Below, one piece after another: positions 1-9,313 of a stretch of 64,000 nucleotides of DNA. The notes under the pieces are model-generated. The model was not told where the DNA came from and searched no databases. It saw nothing but the letters and a program-made list of their open reading frames with translations. Source of the stretch: Halomonas shengliensis (lineage in GTDB: Bacteria; Pseudomonadota; Gammaproteobacteria; Pseudomonadales; Halomonadaceae); NCBI RefSeq assembly GCF_900104135.1, contig NZ_FNIV01000005.1, forward strand, positions 169,486-233,485. The letters are read 5' to 3'. Position 1 is the stretch's first letter, and each line of letters begins with the position of its first letter. The translations under genes and the position numbers were made by a program.

Positions 1-988
1 TGATGGCGCGGGCGGTCTCGGCGTCCAGCGGCACGTTGAAGGCGATGATGCCGCCGAAGGCGCTGGTGGGGTCGGTGGCGAAGGCCTTGTCGTAGGCTTC
101 GAGGGGGGTGCTGCCGACCGCCACGCCGCAGGGGTTGGCGTGCTTGACGATGACGCAGGCGGTCTCGGTGAAGGCCTTGACGCACTCGAAGGCGGCATCG
201 GTGTCGGCGACGTTGTTGAAGGAGAGCGCCTTGCCGTTGCGCTGCTCGGCGGTGGCCACGCTGGGCTCGCTGGCGTCGGCCTCGACGTAGAAGGCGGCGT
301 TCTGGTGGGGGTTCTCGCCGTAGCGCATGGCCTGCTTCTTGATGAACTGCAGGTTGTAGGTGCGCGGGAAGCCATCCTCGCCGCCGGGGACGCGCTGGCC
401 GAGGTAGTCGGCGATGGCGGCATCGTAGCCGGCGGTGTGCTCGAAGGCCTTGACCGCCAGGTCGAAGCGGGTGGCGTCACTCACCGCGCCGTCCTGGGCG
501 GCGATCTCGCCCAGCACCCGGGCATAGTCGCCTGCATCCACCACGATGGTGGTGTGGGCGTGGTTCTTGGCGCAGGCACGCACCATGGTGGGGCCGCCGA
601 TATCGATGTTCTCGATGGCGTCTTCCAGGGTGCAGTCGGGCCTGGCCACCGTCTGGGCAAAGGGGTAGAGGTTGACCACCACCATGTCGATGGGCGCGAT
701 GTCGTGCTCGGCCATCACCGCGTCGTCCTGGCCGCGGCGACCCAGGATGCCACCGTGGATCTTCGGGTGCAGGGTCTTGACCCGGCCATCCATGATCTCG
801 GGGAAGCCGGTGTGCTCGGAGACCTCGGTGACCGCGATGCCGTTCTCCTGGAGCAGGCGGAAGGTGCCGCCGGTGGAGAGCAGCTCGACGCCGTGCTCGG
901 CGAGCCCGCGGGCGAAGTCGACGATGCCGGTCTTGTCGGAGACGCTGATCAGCGCGCGGCGAACCGGGGTGGGGGAGGCTTGGGCCAT
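1..988 (-). CDS. purH: PurH, bifunctional AICAR formyltransferase / IMP cyclohydrolase (3' end cut by window edge)
   Basis: PurH catalyses the last two steps of de novo IMP synthesis in the cytoplasm: formylation of AICAR with 10-formyl-THF, then ring closure. About 329 codons are visible, the N-terminal part of a protein normally about 525 residues long. The ATG at 988 reads [19 protein letters not shown], the usual start of the IMP cyclohydrolase (MGS-like) domain. The motifs [20 protein letters not shown] and NIDIGGP follow, then the start of the transformylase domain with RYGENPHQ and VKHANPCG. It lies downstream of fis on the same strand, as in Pseudomonas. The stop codon is outside the window. 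Confidence 0.97.
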   Translation of the reverse strand, partial: MAQASPTPVRRALISVSDKTGIVDFARGLAEHGVELLSTGGTFRLLQENGIAVTEVSEHTGFPEIMDGRVKTLHPKIHGGILGRRGQDDAVMAEHDIAPIDMVVVNLYPFAQTVARPDCTLEDAIENIDIGGPTMVRACAKNHAHTTIVVDAGDYARVLGEIAAQDGAVSDATRFDLAVKAFEHTAGYDAAIADYLGQRVPGGEDGFPRTYNLQFIKKQAMRYGENPHQNAAFYVEADASEPSVATAEQRNGKALSFNNVADTDAAFECVKAFTETACVIVKHANPCGVAVGSTPLEAYDKAFATDPTSAFGGIIAFNVPLDAETARAI

Positions 989-1061
989 GGGGTCACTCTC
1001 TGCTGGCATGAAGGAACGGGGCGGGGACGAGGCCGTGTCGACCCTGGGGCGACACGCGGAA

Positions 1062-1079
1062 GGGAGCCTCTGGGCTCCC
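1062..1079 (-). terminator. Short GC hairpin between fis and purH
   Basis: GGGAGCC at 1062-1068 pairs with GGCTCCC at 1073-1079. Read on the minus strand it is followed by TTCC, a weak U-tract. It sits 16 bp past the fis stop, so it could end or attenuate the dusB-fis transcript before purH. The stem is only 7 bp, so this is tentative. Confidence 0.4.
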
Positions 1080-1094
1080 CTCGCCGAAACGGGG

Positions 1095-1415
1095 TCAGAT
1101 CAGGTCATACTGCTTGAGTTTCTTGCGCAGGGTGCCGCGATTGAGGCCGAGCATCTCGGCGGCGCGGGTCTGGTTGCCCTGGGTGTGGTCGAGCACCGCG
1201 GCCAGCAGCGGCGCCTCGACCTCGGCCATGACCATGGCGTAGAGGCCGGTGACGTCGCCACCGTCGAGGTGGGCGAAGTAGCGGCGCATGGCGAGGTCGA
1301 CCGCCTCGCGCAGAGGCTGCTGGCCCCCCTGGGGCGCGGCGAGGTCAGGCGCGTCGGTGTCGAGCGGGCGGCCTTGGGTAAGCGCTGGGTCGGAGGGTAG
1401 GGCGTGGCTGGTCAT
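1095..1415 (-). CDS. fis: DNA-binding protein Fis
   Basis: Nucleoid-associated DNA-bending protein that controls rRNA, tRNA and growth-phase genes. It is 106 residues long, slightly longer than the 98-residue E. coli protein because of an N-terminal extension. The C-terminal half carries the family signature: a dimerisation segment ([17 protein letters not shown]), then [28 protein letters not shown], the helix-turn-helix region. The ATG at 1415 overlaps the dusB stop (ATGA), so the two are translationally coupled. A dusB-fis operon is the classic enterobacterial and pseudomonad arrangement. The identity is secure. Confidence 0.96.
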   Translation of the reverse strand: MTSHALPSDPALTQGRPLDTDAPDLAAPQGGQQPLREAVDLAMRRYFAHLDGGDVTGLYAMVMAEVEAPLLAAVLDHTQGNQTRAAEMLGLNRGTLRKKLKQYDLI

Positions 1416-2473
1416 GCGGCTCGTGTTCCTTTCGAGGTCGCACCCGGCTCGCGCGGCGCAGCGGCCGACGGGCGGGCATGACCGAAGAGATCGTCGATGA
1501 AACGGTGCTGTTCGTGGCGACTCTCGAGGCGGTTGAAGCGCCCCTTGAGCTCGCCGCGCCGCGCCTCGTCGAGGCGGGCGTCGCCGGCCAGGTACCAGCC
1601 GACATGCTTGCGGGCGATCCGCACGCCCATGTGCTCGCCGTAGAAGGCGTGCAGGGCGTCGAGGTGGTCGCGCAGCACCCCGGTGCGCTCGTCGTCGCTC
1701 GGCGGCGCCAGCGTCTCGCCGTGGCGCAGGTAGTGGTCGATCTCGCGGAAGATCCAGGGGTTGCCCTGGGCGCCGCGGCCGACCATCACCGCATCCGCCC
1801 CAGTATAGTCGAGGACGGCGGCGGCCTTGTGCGGCGAGTCGATATCGCCGTTGGCGAACACCGGTATCCCCACCGCGGCCTTGATGGCGGCGATGGTGTC
1901 GTACTCGGCGTGGCCGGTGTAGCGCTGCTGGCGATGGCGGCCGTGGACCGCCAGGGCCTGGATGCCGGCCTGCTCGGCGAGGCGCGCCACGCGCACACCG
2001 TTGTTGCTGTCGGCGCACCAGCCGGTGCGGATCTTGAGCGTCACCGGCACCTCCACCGCGGCCACCACCGCCTCGAGGATCTCGGCGACCAGCGCCTCGT
2101 CGCGCAGCAGCGCGGAGCCGGCGGCCTTGTTGCATACCTTCTTGGCCGGGCAGCCCATGTTGATGTCGATGATCTCGGCACCCATCTCGGCGTTGAGCCG
2201 GGCGGCCTCGGCAAGCATGGCGGCATCGCCGCCGGCGATCTGCACGCTGCGCGGGCCCGGTTCGCCGCGATGGTCCATGCGCAGGCGGGACTTGCGGGTG
2301 TGCCACAGGCTGGGGTCGGCGGTGACCATCTCGCCCACCACCAGGCCGGCGCCCAGGCGGCGGCAGAGCTGCCGGAAGGGGCGGTCGGTAACGCCGGCCA
2401 TGGGCGCCAGGATCACCCGGTTGGCAAGGGAGTGGCGGCCGATGCGCGGCGGTGGCGGCTGGGTCTCGGACAT
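1412..2473 (-). CDS. dusB: tRNA-dihydrouridine synthase B
   Basis: FMN-dependent enzyme that reduces specific uridines in the tRNA D-loop using NADPH. It is 353 residues long, slightly over the usual 320-330. [15 protein letters not shown] near residue 22 is the FMN-binding start of the TIM barrel. [12 protein letters not shown] contains the catalytic cysteine, and VPVFANGDI and [15 protein letters not shown] are the later barrel motifs. The C-terminal helical tRNA-binding domain ends in an Ala/Arg-rich tail. It is the first gene of dusB-fis and lies 77 bp downstream of prmA. Confidence 0.96.
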   Translation of the reverse strand: MSETQPPPPRIGRHSLANRVILAPMAGVTDRPFRQLCRRLGAGLVVGEMVTADPSLWHTRKSRLRMDHRGEPGPRSVQIAGGDAAMLAEAARLNAEMGAEIIDINMGCPAKKVCNKAAGSALLRDEALVAEILEAVVAAVEVPVTLKIRTGWCADSNNGVRVARLAEQAGIQALAVHGRHRQQRYTGHAEYDTIAAIKAAVGIPVFANGDIDSPHKAAAVLDYTGADAVMVGRGAQGNPWIFREIDHYLRHGETLAPPSDDERTGVLRDHLDALHAFYGEHMGVRIARKHVGWYLAGDARLDEARRGELKGRFNRLESRHEQHRFIDDLFGHARPSAAAPREPGATSKGTRAA

Positions 2474-2494
2474 GGCTCGGGGCGTTGGCGGAAA

Positions 2495-2515
2495 GGGGGC
2501 ATATCATACGCCCCC
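2495..2515 (-). promoter_or_regulatory. Hairpin with embedded TATGAT in the prmA-dusB gap
   Basis: GGGGGC at 2495-2500 pairs with GCCCCC at 2510-2515 across a 9-nt loop. On the minus strand the loop contains TATGAT, a good -10 element, followed by GCCCCC and TTT. It could be a prmA terminator, the dusB-fis promoter with a GC-rich discriminator, or both. I find no clear -35, so the role is open. Confidence 0.35.
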
Positions 2516-2550
2516 GAGGAGGTCGGGTGAAGTGGCCAGCCGGGACCGGT

Positions 2551-3465
2551 TCAGCCGGGACGGCGACCGGTGAGGCGCACCCAGCCCTCGCGACATGCCG
2601 GCTCGTCCATCACCAGCCCCTGCTCGCGGTAGGCCTCGAGCACCGTTTCGGCCTGGGCCTCGAGGATGCCGGAGAGCGCCAGGCGTCCGCCAGGGGCCAC
2701 GTGGCCGGCGATCATCGGCGCCAGCTCCACGAGGGGGCCGGCGAGGATGTTGGCGACCACGATGGGGAAGGTCTCGGCATCGTCGAGCTGTTCCGGGTAG
2801 CAGAGCCGCAGGTCCGCCTCGGCCACCTCGTTGCGCTCGGCGTTGTCGCGGCTCGCGGTGAGCGCCTGGGGGTCGATGTCGGTGCCCACCGCCCGCGCCG
2901 CGCCGAGCCTGAGGGCGGCGATGGCCAGTATCCCGGAGCCGGTGCCGATATCGAGGACCGCCTGGCCGTCGAGGGCCTCGCTCATCGCCAGGCCATCGAG
3001 CCACGCCAGGCACAGCGCGGTGGTGGGGTGGGTGCCGGTGCCGAAGGCGAGCCCCGGGTCGAGGTGCAGGTTGACCGCGCCGGGCTCCGGCGGCGCGTGC
3101 CAGCTGGGTACGATCCACAGCCGCTGGCCCATCTGCAGCGGCTGGAAGTCCTCCATCCACTCGCGTTCCCAGTCGCGGTCGGCGAGCAGCTCCACCTCGA
3201 TCTCGGGGCAGGGCTCCTCGGGCTGCTCGGCGGCCCAGGCCTGGCGCACCCGCTCGAGCATGGCGTCGACCCCCTCGAGGTCGTCATAGAGGCCGGTGAG
3301 CACGGTCTCGTGCCACAGGGGGGTGCTGCCGCGTTCGGGCTCGAACACCGGGTCGTCGTGGGCGTCCTGGAGGGTGATGGCGGTGGCGCCCTCGGCGAGC
3401 AGCAGCTCCTCGAGGGACTCGGCCTGTTCCGGGGCGATACGGGCCTTGAGTTGCAGCCAGGGCAT
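2551..3465 (-). CDS. prmA: Ribosomal protein L11 methyltransferase
   Basis: SAM-dependent methyltransferase that trimethylates ribosomal protein L11. It is 304 residues long against about 293 in E. coli. The N-terminal substrate-recognition domain begins [30 protein letters not shown] and [20 protein letters not shown] form the SAM site, and [15 protein letters not shown] carries the N-[IL]-L motif of the catalytic loop. It follows accC on the same strand across a 292-bp gap that contains a structured repeat. In Pseudomonas prmA directly follows accC, so the neighbourhood supports the call. Confidence 0.97.
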   Translation of the reverse strand: MPWLQLKARIAPEQAESLEELLLAEGATAITLQDAHDDPVFEPERGSTPLWHETVLTGLYDDLEGVDAMLERVRQAWAAEQPEEPCPEIEVELLADRDWEREWMEDFQPLQMGQRLWIVPSWHAPPEPGAVNLHLDPGLAFGTGTHPTTALCLAWLDGLAMSEALDGQAVLDIGTGSGILAIAALRLGAARAVGTDIDPQALTASRDNAERNEVAEADLRLCYPEQLDDAETFPIVVANILAGPLVELAPMIAGHVAPGGRLALSGILEAQAETVLEAYREQGLVMDEPACREGWVRLTGRRPG

Positions 3466-3612
3466 GGGCGCTTCCGTGGTGGTTCAGGAGTGAACAGGCC
3501 GCATGGCGTGACGCTGCGGCCCGGAATGATGGCGTGGCGCGGTGGCGAGGGGCGCCGGGTTCAGGCCTGGAGGTCCTGGTCGAGCGTGCAGGAGGCTCGG
3601 GACTGACCCGGT

Positions 3613-3695
3613 GACAGGCTTGTGCAGGGGCGCTGTGAACCCGTCCCTGGGCGCTACCGATTCCATCCTTGGAATAGGACCCTTTCAAGCCTGTC
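3613..3695 (+). repeat. Dispersed structured repeat, copy A (short form)
   Basis: An 83-bp element bounded by a perfect 10-bp inverted repeat, GACAGGCTTG (3613-3622) and CAAGCCTGTC (3686-3695). Inside is the conserved core GGCGCTGTGAACCC, then TCCCTGGGCGCTACCGA, then a hairpin ATTCCA-TCCT-TGGAAT (3660-3675). Related copies lie at 13301-13466, 42435-42600 and 63884-63974. The arms and the hairpin differ in sequence between copies but remain complementary. It fills most of the prmA-accC gap. Confidence 0.85.
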
Positions 3696-3757
3696 CCCGG
3701 CGCCCCTCGCGGCTAGCCCTGGAGAGGCGCTCGGGCGCTATGCCGCCTGCCTCGAGG

Positions 3758-5101
3758 CTACAGCCCCAGCTTCTTCTCCAGGTAGTGGATATTGACCCCA
3801 CCCTGCTGGAAGTAGCCGTCGCGCACCAGGTCCTTGTGCAGGTCGGTGTTGGTCTTGATGCCCTCCACCAGCAGCTCGTCCAGGGCGATGCGCATGCGGG
3901 TCAGCGCGGTCTGGCGGTCGGCGCCCCAGGTGATCAGCTTGCCGATCAGCGAGTCGTAGTGGGGCGGCACCGTGTAGCCGGTGTAGACGTGGGAGTCCAT
4001 GCGCACGCCCAGGCCACCCGGCGGGTGGTAGAGGCTCACCTTGCCCGGGGAGGGCATGAAGGTGCGCGGATCCTCGGCGTTGATGCGGCACTCGAAGGCA
4101 TGGCCGGAGACGGCGACGTCCTCCTGGCGGATCGAGAGCGGCAGGCCGGAGGCGATGCGCAGCTGCTCCTTGACGATGTCCACGCCGGTGACCATCTCGG
4201 TGACCGGATGCTCCACCTGGACCCGGGTGTTCATCTCGATGAAGAAGAACTGGCCGTCCTCGTAGAGGAACTCGAAGGTGCCGGCGCCACGGTAGCCGAT
4301 GGTGATGCACGCCTCGCGGCACGCCTCGAGCACCTCGGCACGCGCCTCGGGATCGAGCATCGGCGCAGGGGCCTCCTCGATCACCTTCTGGTGGCGGCGC
4401 TGCAGCGAGCAGTCGCGGTCATAGAGGTGGATGGCGTTGCCCTGACCGTCGGCCAGCACCTGGACCTCGACGTGGCGCGGCTTCTCGAGGAACTTCTCCA
4501 TGTAGACGGTGCCGTCGCCGAAGGCCGAGTGGGCCTCGGTACGGGTCACGTTCACCGCGGAGAGCAGGTGCGCCTCGGTGTGCACCACGCGCATGCCGCG
4601 CCCGCCGCCGCCGGCGGCGGCCTTGATGATCACCGGGTAGCCGATGCGCCGGGCGGTGGCGAGGATCTGGGCCTCGTCATCCTCGGGCAGCGGGCCGTCG
4701 GAACCCGGCACCGTGGGCACGCCGGCCTTCTTCATCGCCTCGATGGCGCTGACCTTGTCGCCCATCAGGCGAATGGTCTCGGCCCTGGGGCCGATGAAGG
4801 TGAAGCCGGAGCGTTCGACCTGCTCGGCGAAGTTGGCGTTCTCCGAGAGGAAGCCGTAGCCGGGGTGGATGGCGCTGGTGTCGGTGACCTCGGCGGCGCT
4901 GATCAGCGCCGGGATGTTGAGGTAGGACTGGGCCGAGGGGGCCGGGCCGATGCACACGGCCTCGTCGGCCAGGCGCACGTGCATCAGCTCACGGTCGGCC
5001 TTGGAGTGGACCGCCACCGTCCTGATGTCCAGCTCCTTGCAGGCGCGCAGGATGCGCAGGGCGATCTCGCCGCGATTGGCGATGAGTACCTTGTCCAGCA
5101 T
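3758..5101 (-). CDS. accC: Acetyl-CoA carboxylase, biotin carboxylase subunit
   Basis: Carboxylates the biotin on AccB using ATP and bicarbonate, the first half-reaction of malonyl-CoA synthesis for fatty acids. It is 447 residues long, the family length. [17 protein letters not shown] opens the N-terminal domain. The ATP-grasp region has [13 protein letters not shown], the EEAPAP segment and [16 protein letters not shown] with the metal- and bicarbonate-site residues. The C-terminal domain includes [15 protein letters not shown]. It lies 43 bp downstream of accB on the same strand and forms the usual accBC operon. Confidence 0.98.
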   Translation of the reverse strand: MLDKVLIANRGEIALRILRACKELDIRTVAVHSKADRELMHVRLADEAVCIGPAPSAQSYLNIPALISAAEVTDTSAIHPGYGFLSENANFAEQVERSGFTFIGPRAETIRLMGDKVSAIEAMKKAGVPTVPGSDGPLPEDDEAQILATARRIGYPVIIKAAAGGGGRGMRVVHTEAHLLSAVNVTRTEAHSAFGDGTVYMEKFLEKPRHVEVQVLADGQGNAIHLYDRDCSLQRRHQKVIEEAPAPMLDPEARAEVLEACREACITIGYRGAGTFEFLYEDGQFFFIEMNTRVQVEHPVTEMVTGVDIVKEQLRIASGLPLSIRQEDVAVSGHAFECRINAEDPRTFMPSPGKVSLYHPPGGLGVRMDSHVYTGYTVPPHYDSLIGKLITWGADRQTALTRMRIALDELLVEGIKTNTDLHKDLVRDGYFQQGGVNIHYLEKKLGL

Positions 5102-5144
5102 GATGGATCCGCCAGTGTCGGGTGAATGAGGAGGGAGGCGTGGC

Positions 5145-5609
5145 TCAGGCGATGACGACCAGCGGCTGGTCGAACTCCACCGGCTCGCCGTCCTCGACCA
5201 GGATCGCCTCGATCACGCCGTCGCGGTCGGCCTCGATCTGGTTCATCATCTTCATGGCCTCGACGATGCACACCGTCTCGCCCTTCTTGACGCTGGAACC
5301 CACCTCGATGAAGGGCTTGGCGCCCGGCGCCGGCGAGCGGTAGAAGGTACCCACCATGGGCGAGTTGATGGCCTGGCCCTGGAAGCTGGGGCCCTCGGCG
5401 GCCGGCTCCGCGGCCTCGGCGGGTGCCGGGGCGGCGGGGGCACTGTGCTGGGCCGGGGCGGCATAGCCCTGGGGCATGGGGGCCTGCCAGTTGACGCCGT
5501 TGGGGTGGCGGCTGATGCGGACCGACTCCTCCCCCTCCTGGATCTCGATTTCGCTGATGTTCGACTCTTCCAGCAGCTCGATCAGCTTCTTGACCTTGCG
5601 GATATCCAT
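5145..5609 (-). CDS. accB: Acetyl-CoA carboxylase, biotin carboxyl carrier protein
   Basis: Carries the covalently bound biotin that shuttles carboxyl groups between AccC and the carboxyltransferase. It is 154 residues long. I chose the ATG at 5609 because [16 protein letters not shown] is the conserved N-terminus; an upstream in-frame start would add 22 unconserved residues. A central Ala/Pro-rich linker (about residues 50-75) joins this to the biotinyl domain. That domain has [18 protein letters not shown] and the biotinylation motif EAMKM, with the Lys as attachment site. First gene of accBC. aroQ, which sits just upstream in many relatives, is absent here. Confidence 0.97.
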   Translation of the reverse strand: MDIRKVKKLIELLEESNISEIEIQEGEESVRISRHPNGVNWQAPMPQGYAAPAQHSAPAAPAPAEAAEPAAEGPSFQGQAINSPMVGTFYRSPAPGAKPFIEVGSSVKKGETVCIVEAMKMMNQIEADRDGVIEAILVEDGEPVEFDQPLVVIA

Positions 5610-5785
5610 GACGTTCGTCCCGATCGGTTGGATGCGGTGGATGGCCGTTGGCCCGGCGCTGTCAACCATGGCCAACTTCTATTAGATCGCGGCAAGATGA
5701 CGACTCTTCCGCCTCTAAAGGCCTTGAAAAGGGGTGTCGGCGGAGTTTGCCGAAAAACCGTGGGTATGTCCAGCGTAGACGAAAA

Positions 5786-5821
5786 CGCCGTTCACGCCCC
5801 CGCCGAGGGGCGTGAACGGCG
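5786..5821 (-). terminator. Rho-independent terminator after dsbD
   Basis: A perfect 15-bp stem: 5786-5800 pairs with 5807-5821 across a 6-nt loop. On the minus strand the stem is followed directly by TTTTCG. It lies 33 bp beyond the dsbD stop codon and separates dsbD from accBC. Confidence 0.85.
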
Positions 5822-5830
5822 TCCTCGCAG

Positions 5831-5857
5831 GCGCCTCAGGCGCCTCAGGCGCCTCAG
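5831..5857. repeat. Three tandem copies of a 9-bp unit at the dsbD stop codon
   Basis: GCGCCTCAG occurs three times in a row (5831-5839, 5840-5848, 5849-5857). The third copy contains the dsbD stop codon, so slippage here would leave the protein intact but change the 3' end before the terminator. Confidence 0.8.
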
Positions 5858-7731
5858 GCGCGTTCGGCGGGGCGTGCCTCGAGCCAGTCGAGCATGCCGT
5901 TGAGGTGGCGGGCCAGCGCCTCGGCATCGGGTTCGCCGAGGATGCGCGCCTCGCGAATCTCCTCGCCGCCCTGGAAGAACAGCAGGCTGGGGGGGCCGAA
6001 CAGCTCGAAGCGGTCGAGCAACTCGCGAGAGGTGGCGTCGGTGTCGGTGACATCGACGTTGATGCGGGCGAAGGCGGCCAGCGGCTCCGCCACCCGCGGG
6101 TCGGGATAGACCTGGCGTTCGAGCTGCTTGCAGGAGATGCACCAGTCGGCGGTGAAGTGGACGAAGGCGACCCGCTCCTCGGGCAGGGCGGCGAGCGCCT
6201 GGCGCAGCTCGCCGAGCTCGGCCACGGTGGTCACCGCTTGGGTCGGCTGGCCGCCTGGGGAACCGCCGCCGTTCGCGACCGTGAGCGGGGCCAGCGGGCG
6301 TAGCGGGTCGCTGGCCCCGCCGGCGGCGCCCAGCACCAGCGCCAGGCCCCAGGCCAGCAGCAGCAGGCCCAGTGCCTGGCGTGCCCGCGGCCACCCCTGG
6401 GGGAGGTTGGTGGACATGGCGCCCAGCGCCAGGGCGGCGCCCACCGCCAGGGCCGCCCACAGCAGCAGCACCGCGCTGGCAGGCAGCAGGCGCTCCACCA
6501 GCCAGATCGCCACGCCCAGCAGCAGGATGCCGAAGGCCACCTTGACCCCATTCATCCAGCCGCCGGTGCGCGGCAGCAGGGTGGTGCCGAAGGTGCCTAC
6601 CAGCAGGAGTGGCACGCCCATGCCGAGGCCCAGGGCGAGCAGGGCGGCGCCCCCCATCACGGCGTCGCCGGTGGAGGAGATGAACACCAGGGCGCCGGCC
6701 AGCGGGGCGGAGACGCAGGGCGAGACCACCAGCACCGAGAGCGCACCGGCCAGCGCCAGTCCCGCGGGGCCGCTGCGCTGGGCGCGCGCCTGCCAGGCGT
6801 CGATGCGCGTGGCGAGGCGCGGCGACAGGCGCATCTCGAAGGCGCCGAACATGGCCAGGGCGAAGAGGGTGAAGAGCAGAGCGAAGGTGATCAGCACCGG
6901 CGCCGACTGCAGTCGCGCCTGGAGGTTGAGGCCGGCACCGAACAGGCCCATCAGCACGCCGGCCGCGGCATAGGTGAGCCCCATGCCCAGCACGTAGCTG
7001 GCCGAGAGCACGAAGGCGCGCGGCCGGCTGGGGTTCTGGCCGACGATGATCGAGGAGAGGATCGGCACCATCGGCAGCACGCAGGGGGTGAAGGTGAGCC
7101 CCAGGCCGGCCAGGAAGAAGAGCCCCAGTGCCAGCGGCAGGCTCGCCTCGGCCACCAGTGCCTGGAAGCGGCCGTCCTCGCTGCGCGGGGCCGGGGCGCC
7201 GGCGGCAGCGGCGGTCTCGGCCGGCCGGGCGTCACCTCTGCTCTTGCCATCCTCGGCCGACGCCTGCTCGGGTTGCCAGTCGGCGAAGGCGGGCGGCGCC
7301 TGCTGCTGGGCGGCCGTCATCTCGACCCGCTCCGGGGGATAGCATAGCCCGGCATCGGCACAGCCCTGGAAGGTCAGGGTCAGCGGCAGTCCACCGCGAT
7401 GCGCCTCCGCGAGCGGCACCTCGAAGACCACACGCTCCCGGAAGGTGTAGACGTCGCCGAGGAACTCGTCGCTGGTGAAGCGGCCCTCGGGGAGCTCCGG
7501 CTCGCCCAGGGCGACCTCGGAGGCGACCTCGAACCGGTGGCGGTAGAGGTAGTAGCCCTCTTCGGCCTCGACACCGACGTAGAGGGTGTCGCCGTCGTGC
7601 CAGGCGCTGGGCTGGAAGGCCTCGAGTACCGGCAGGAACTCCTTGTCATCGTCGCCACCGAACCACTGGGCCTGGGCGGCCAGCGGCAGCACAAGCAGCA
7701 GGGCGAGGGCGAGGTGTCGTACAACGTTCAC
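5854..7731 (-). CDS. dsbD: Thiol:disulfide interchange protein DsbD
   Basis: Moves electrons from cytoplasmic thioredoxin across the inner membrane to periplasmic DsbC and cytochrome c maturation proteins. It is 625 residues long with the full three-part architecture. A signal peptide is followed by an Ig-like N-terminal domain with the Cys124/Cys130 pair. The eight-helix membrane core has cysteines in FTPCVLPM and VVSPCVSAP. The C-terminal thioredoxin fold has Cys531-Ile-Ser-Cys534. The start is GTG at 7731, preceded by AGGA at good spacing. The gene lies upstream of accBC but is insulated by a strong terminator. Confidence 0.96.
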   Translation of the reverse strand: MNVVRHLALALLLVLPLAAQAQWFGGDDDKEFLPVLEAFQPSAWHDGDTLYVGVEAEEGYYLYRHRFEVASEVALGEPELPEGRFTSDEFLGDVYTFRERVVFEVPLAEAHRGGLPLTLTFQGCADAGLCYPPERVEMTAAQQQAPPAFADWQPEQASAEDGKSRGDARPAETAAAAGAPAPRSEDGRFQALVAEASLPLALGLFFLAGLGLTFTPCVLPMVPILSSIIVGQNPSRPRAFVLSASYVLGMGLTYAAAGVLMGLFGAGLNLQARLQSAPVLITFALLFTLFALAMFGAFEMRLSPRLATRIDAWQARAQRSGPAGLALAGALSVLVVSPCVSAPLAGALVFISSTGDAVMGGAALLALGLGMGVPLLLVGTFGTTLLPRTGGWMNGVKVAFGILLLGVAIWLVERLLPASAVLLLWAALAVGAALALGAMSTNLPQGWPRARQALGLLLLAWGLALVLGAAGGASDPLRPLAPLTVANGGGSPGGQPTQAVTTVAELGELRQALAALPEERVAFVHFTADWCISCKQLERQVYPDPRVAEPLAAFARINVDVTDTDATSRELLDRFELFGPPSLLFFQGGEEIREARILGEPDAEALARHLNGMLDWLEARPAERA

Positions 7732-7953
7732 GGGGCATCCTGTCCTTGGTTGGCGTTGGCATGGCGACTGGCGTCGCCGCTGGCGTTCAGACCCCGCGGG
7801 GCCGGTCGGGTTCCGGCCCCGCAGGCGCTCACCGCACGGGCGGCTCGGGTGCTAGGATACCCTACGGATGGGCGCCCCTTCAGCGCCGGCCGCCTGCCAG
7901 GGTGCGCCACGTTGTCGCAACCGCCCGGTCTCGCATCGAAAAGGAATCTGACC

Positions 7954-9207
7954 ATGGCTTGGACACGCAAGGGCGACGCCAGGCGTCGCAAGAGGGTCGA
8001 GGCGCTGGAGCGCCCCGATTACGGCTGGATCTGGAAGCCACTGCTGGGCCTGCTGCTGCTGTATGTGGTGGTGACCCTGGCCCTCGGGGCCTGGTGGAGC
8101 CGCACCCCGGCGGTGCACAGCGTGGAGCGGTTGCCCATGGAACGCCGCGGCGATGCCGGCGCCGAACCCGCCGCCCGTGGCGCGGTGACGGTGGCCACCC
8201 TGGCCTCCATCGTCGAGACCCTCTACGCCAAGCCCGGCGGCTACCTGCGTAACGACCGGCTGCCGCCCGGGCTGTGGCTCGACAACATGCCCAGCTGGGA
8301 GCGCGGCGTGCTGCGGCAGGCCCAGGACCTGGCGCGGGCGCTGCCCTCGATGCATCCCGGGGAGGCCGGGGAGCTGGAAACGGCGATCCGCGGCCTGGCC
8401 GGCGACGGCCTCGACTGGTACCGGCCCGCCACCGAGACGCACCTGGGCGAGGCGGTAGCCGCCCTGGATCGCCAGCTGTCGATGATGAGCGGCATGCAGA
8501 CCGAGGGCTTCACCCCCGGGGCGGGGCTGCCGCGCTGGCTGGCCGATGTGGGGGCGCGGCTCGACGACCTTGGCCTGCGCCTCGCCTCCGGTGCCGGGTC
8601 TCACCAGCTGCTGCGGGAGCTGGCCATCGACACCGAGGCGCTGCCCGCCGGCACCCCCTGGTATCGGGTCGACAACGTCTTCTTCGAGGCGCGCGGCACC
8701 GGCTGGGCGCTGGTGCAGATGCTCGAGGGGGTGCAGCGCGACCAGGCCGACGCCCTGGCCAAGGCCGGCGTCGTCGAGCGCTGGGAGCGGCTGCGTGCCG
8801 AGCTGGCCATGACCCAGCGCCGGCTGTGGAGCCCGCTGGTGATGAGCGGTTCGGGCTTCGGGCCCTTCGCCAACCATGCGCTGGTGATGGCGCTGCACGT
8901 CAGCCGTTCCCGGGAGCTGGTCGAGGAGATCCGCGAGGCGCTGGTGGCGAGCGCGGCGCTGCCGGCGACGGCCGCTGAGCCCGGTGCGGCCCCGGCCAGC
9001 GAGCCCGAGGTGATCGAGGTGACGCCCGCGGGCGAGGCGCACGCCCAGGATGGGGCGTCCACCGCTGCCGAGGGGGCCACCGGCGGCGAAGAGGTGGCCG
9101 CCAAGGACGCCACGGCCGCAGGGGCCGGCACCGACGCATCGACCGAGGGTACCGGCGACGCCGAGGCGTCACCCTCAGACGAGCAGGAGCAGGCGGCCGA
9201 GGAGTGA
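7954..9207 (+). CDS. DUF2333 family membrane protein
   Basis: A conserved gammaproteobacterial protein of unknown function; I recognise the family, not a role. It has 417 residues. A basic cytoplasmic N-terminus is followed by one membrane helix (about residues 25-48: WKPLLGLLLLYVVVTLALGAWW). A large, probably periplasmic domain follows with LYAKPGGYLRNDRLPPG, NMPSWERGVL and YRVDNVFFEARGTGWAL. The last 90 or so residues are a low-complexity Ala/Glu/Thr-rich acidic tail, likely disordered. The ATG at 7954 has AAGGAA upstream. It is divergent from dsbD and convergent with ppa. Confidence 0.85.
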   Translation: MAWTRKGDARRRKRVEALERPDYGWIWKPLLGLLLLYVVVTLALGAWWSRTPAVHSVERLPMERRGDAGAEPAARGAVTVATLASIVETLYAKPGGYLRNDRLPPGLWLDNMPSWERGVLRQAQDLARALPSMHPGEAGELETAIRGLAGDGLDWYRPATETHLGEAVAALDRQLSMMSGMQTEGFTPGAGLPRWLADVGARLDDLGLRLASGAGSHQLLRELAIDTEALPAGTPWYRVDNVFFEARGTGWALVQMLEGVQRDQADALAKAGVVERWERLRAELAMTQRRLWSPLVMSGSGFGPFANHALVMALHVSRSRELVEEIREALVASAALPATAAEPGAAPASEPEVIEVTPAGEAHAQDGASTAAEGATGGEEVAAKDATAAGAGTDASTEGTGDAEASPSDEQEQAAEE

Positions 9208-9260
9208 GGTCGTCTCTCCACCGCCGAGGGTGCCGCCAGCGATGGGGCCACCAACGACAA

Positions 9261-9284
9261 CGGGCCGCCCCCAGGGGCGGCCCG
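9261..9284 (-). terminator. GC-rich hairpin between DUF2333 gene and ppa
   Basis: CGGGCCGCCCC (9261-9271) pairs perfectly with GGGGCGGCCCG (9274-9284). On the minus strand it is followed by TTGTCGTTGG, so it best fits termination of ppa. It may also stop transcription of the convergent plus-strand gene. Confidence 0.65.
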
Positions 9285-9313
9285 CTCGGTGCCGGCCTCG
9301 GCCAGGCCGGGTA

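Noticed and set aside
7797-7823. Terminator in the dsbD - DUF2333 gap (GGGGCCGG palindrome)
   Set aside because: The genes are divergent there, so no transcript should end at this point, and there is no T-tract. It is likely a GC-rich palindrome of no clear role.
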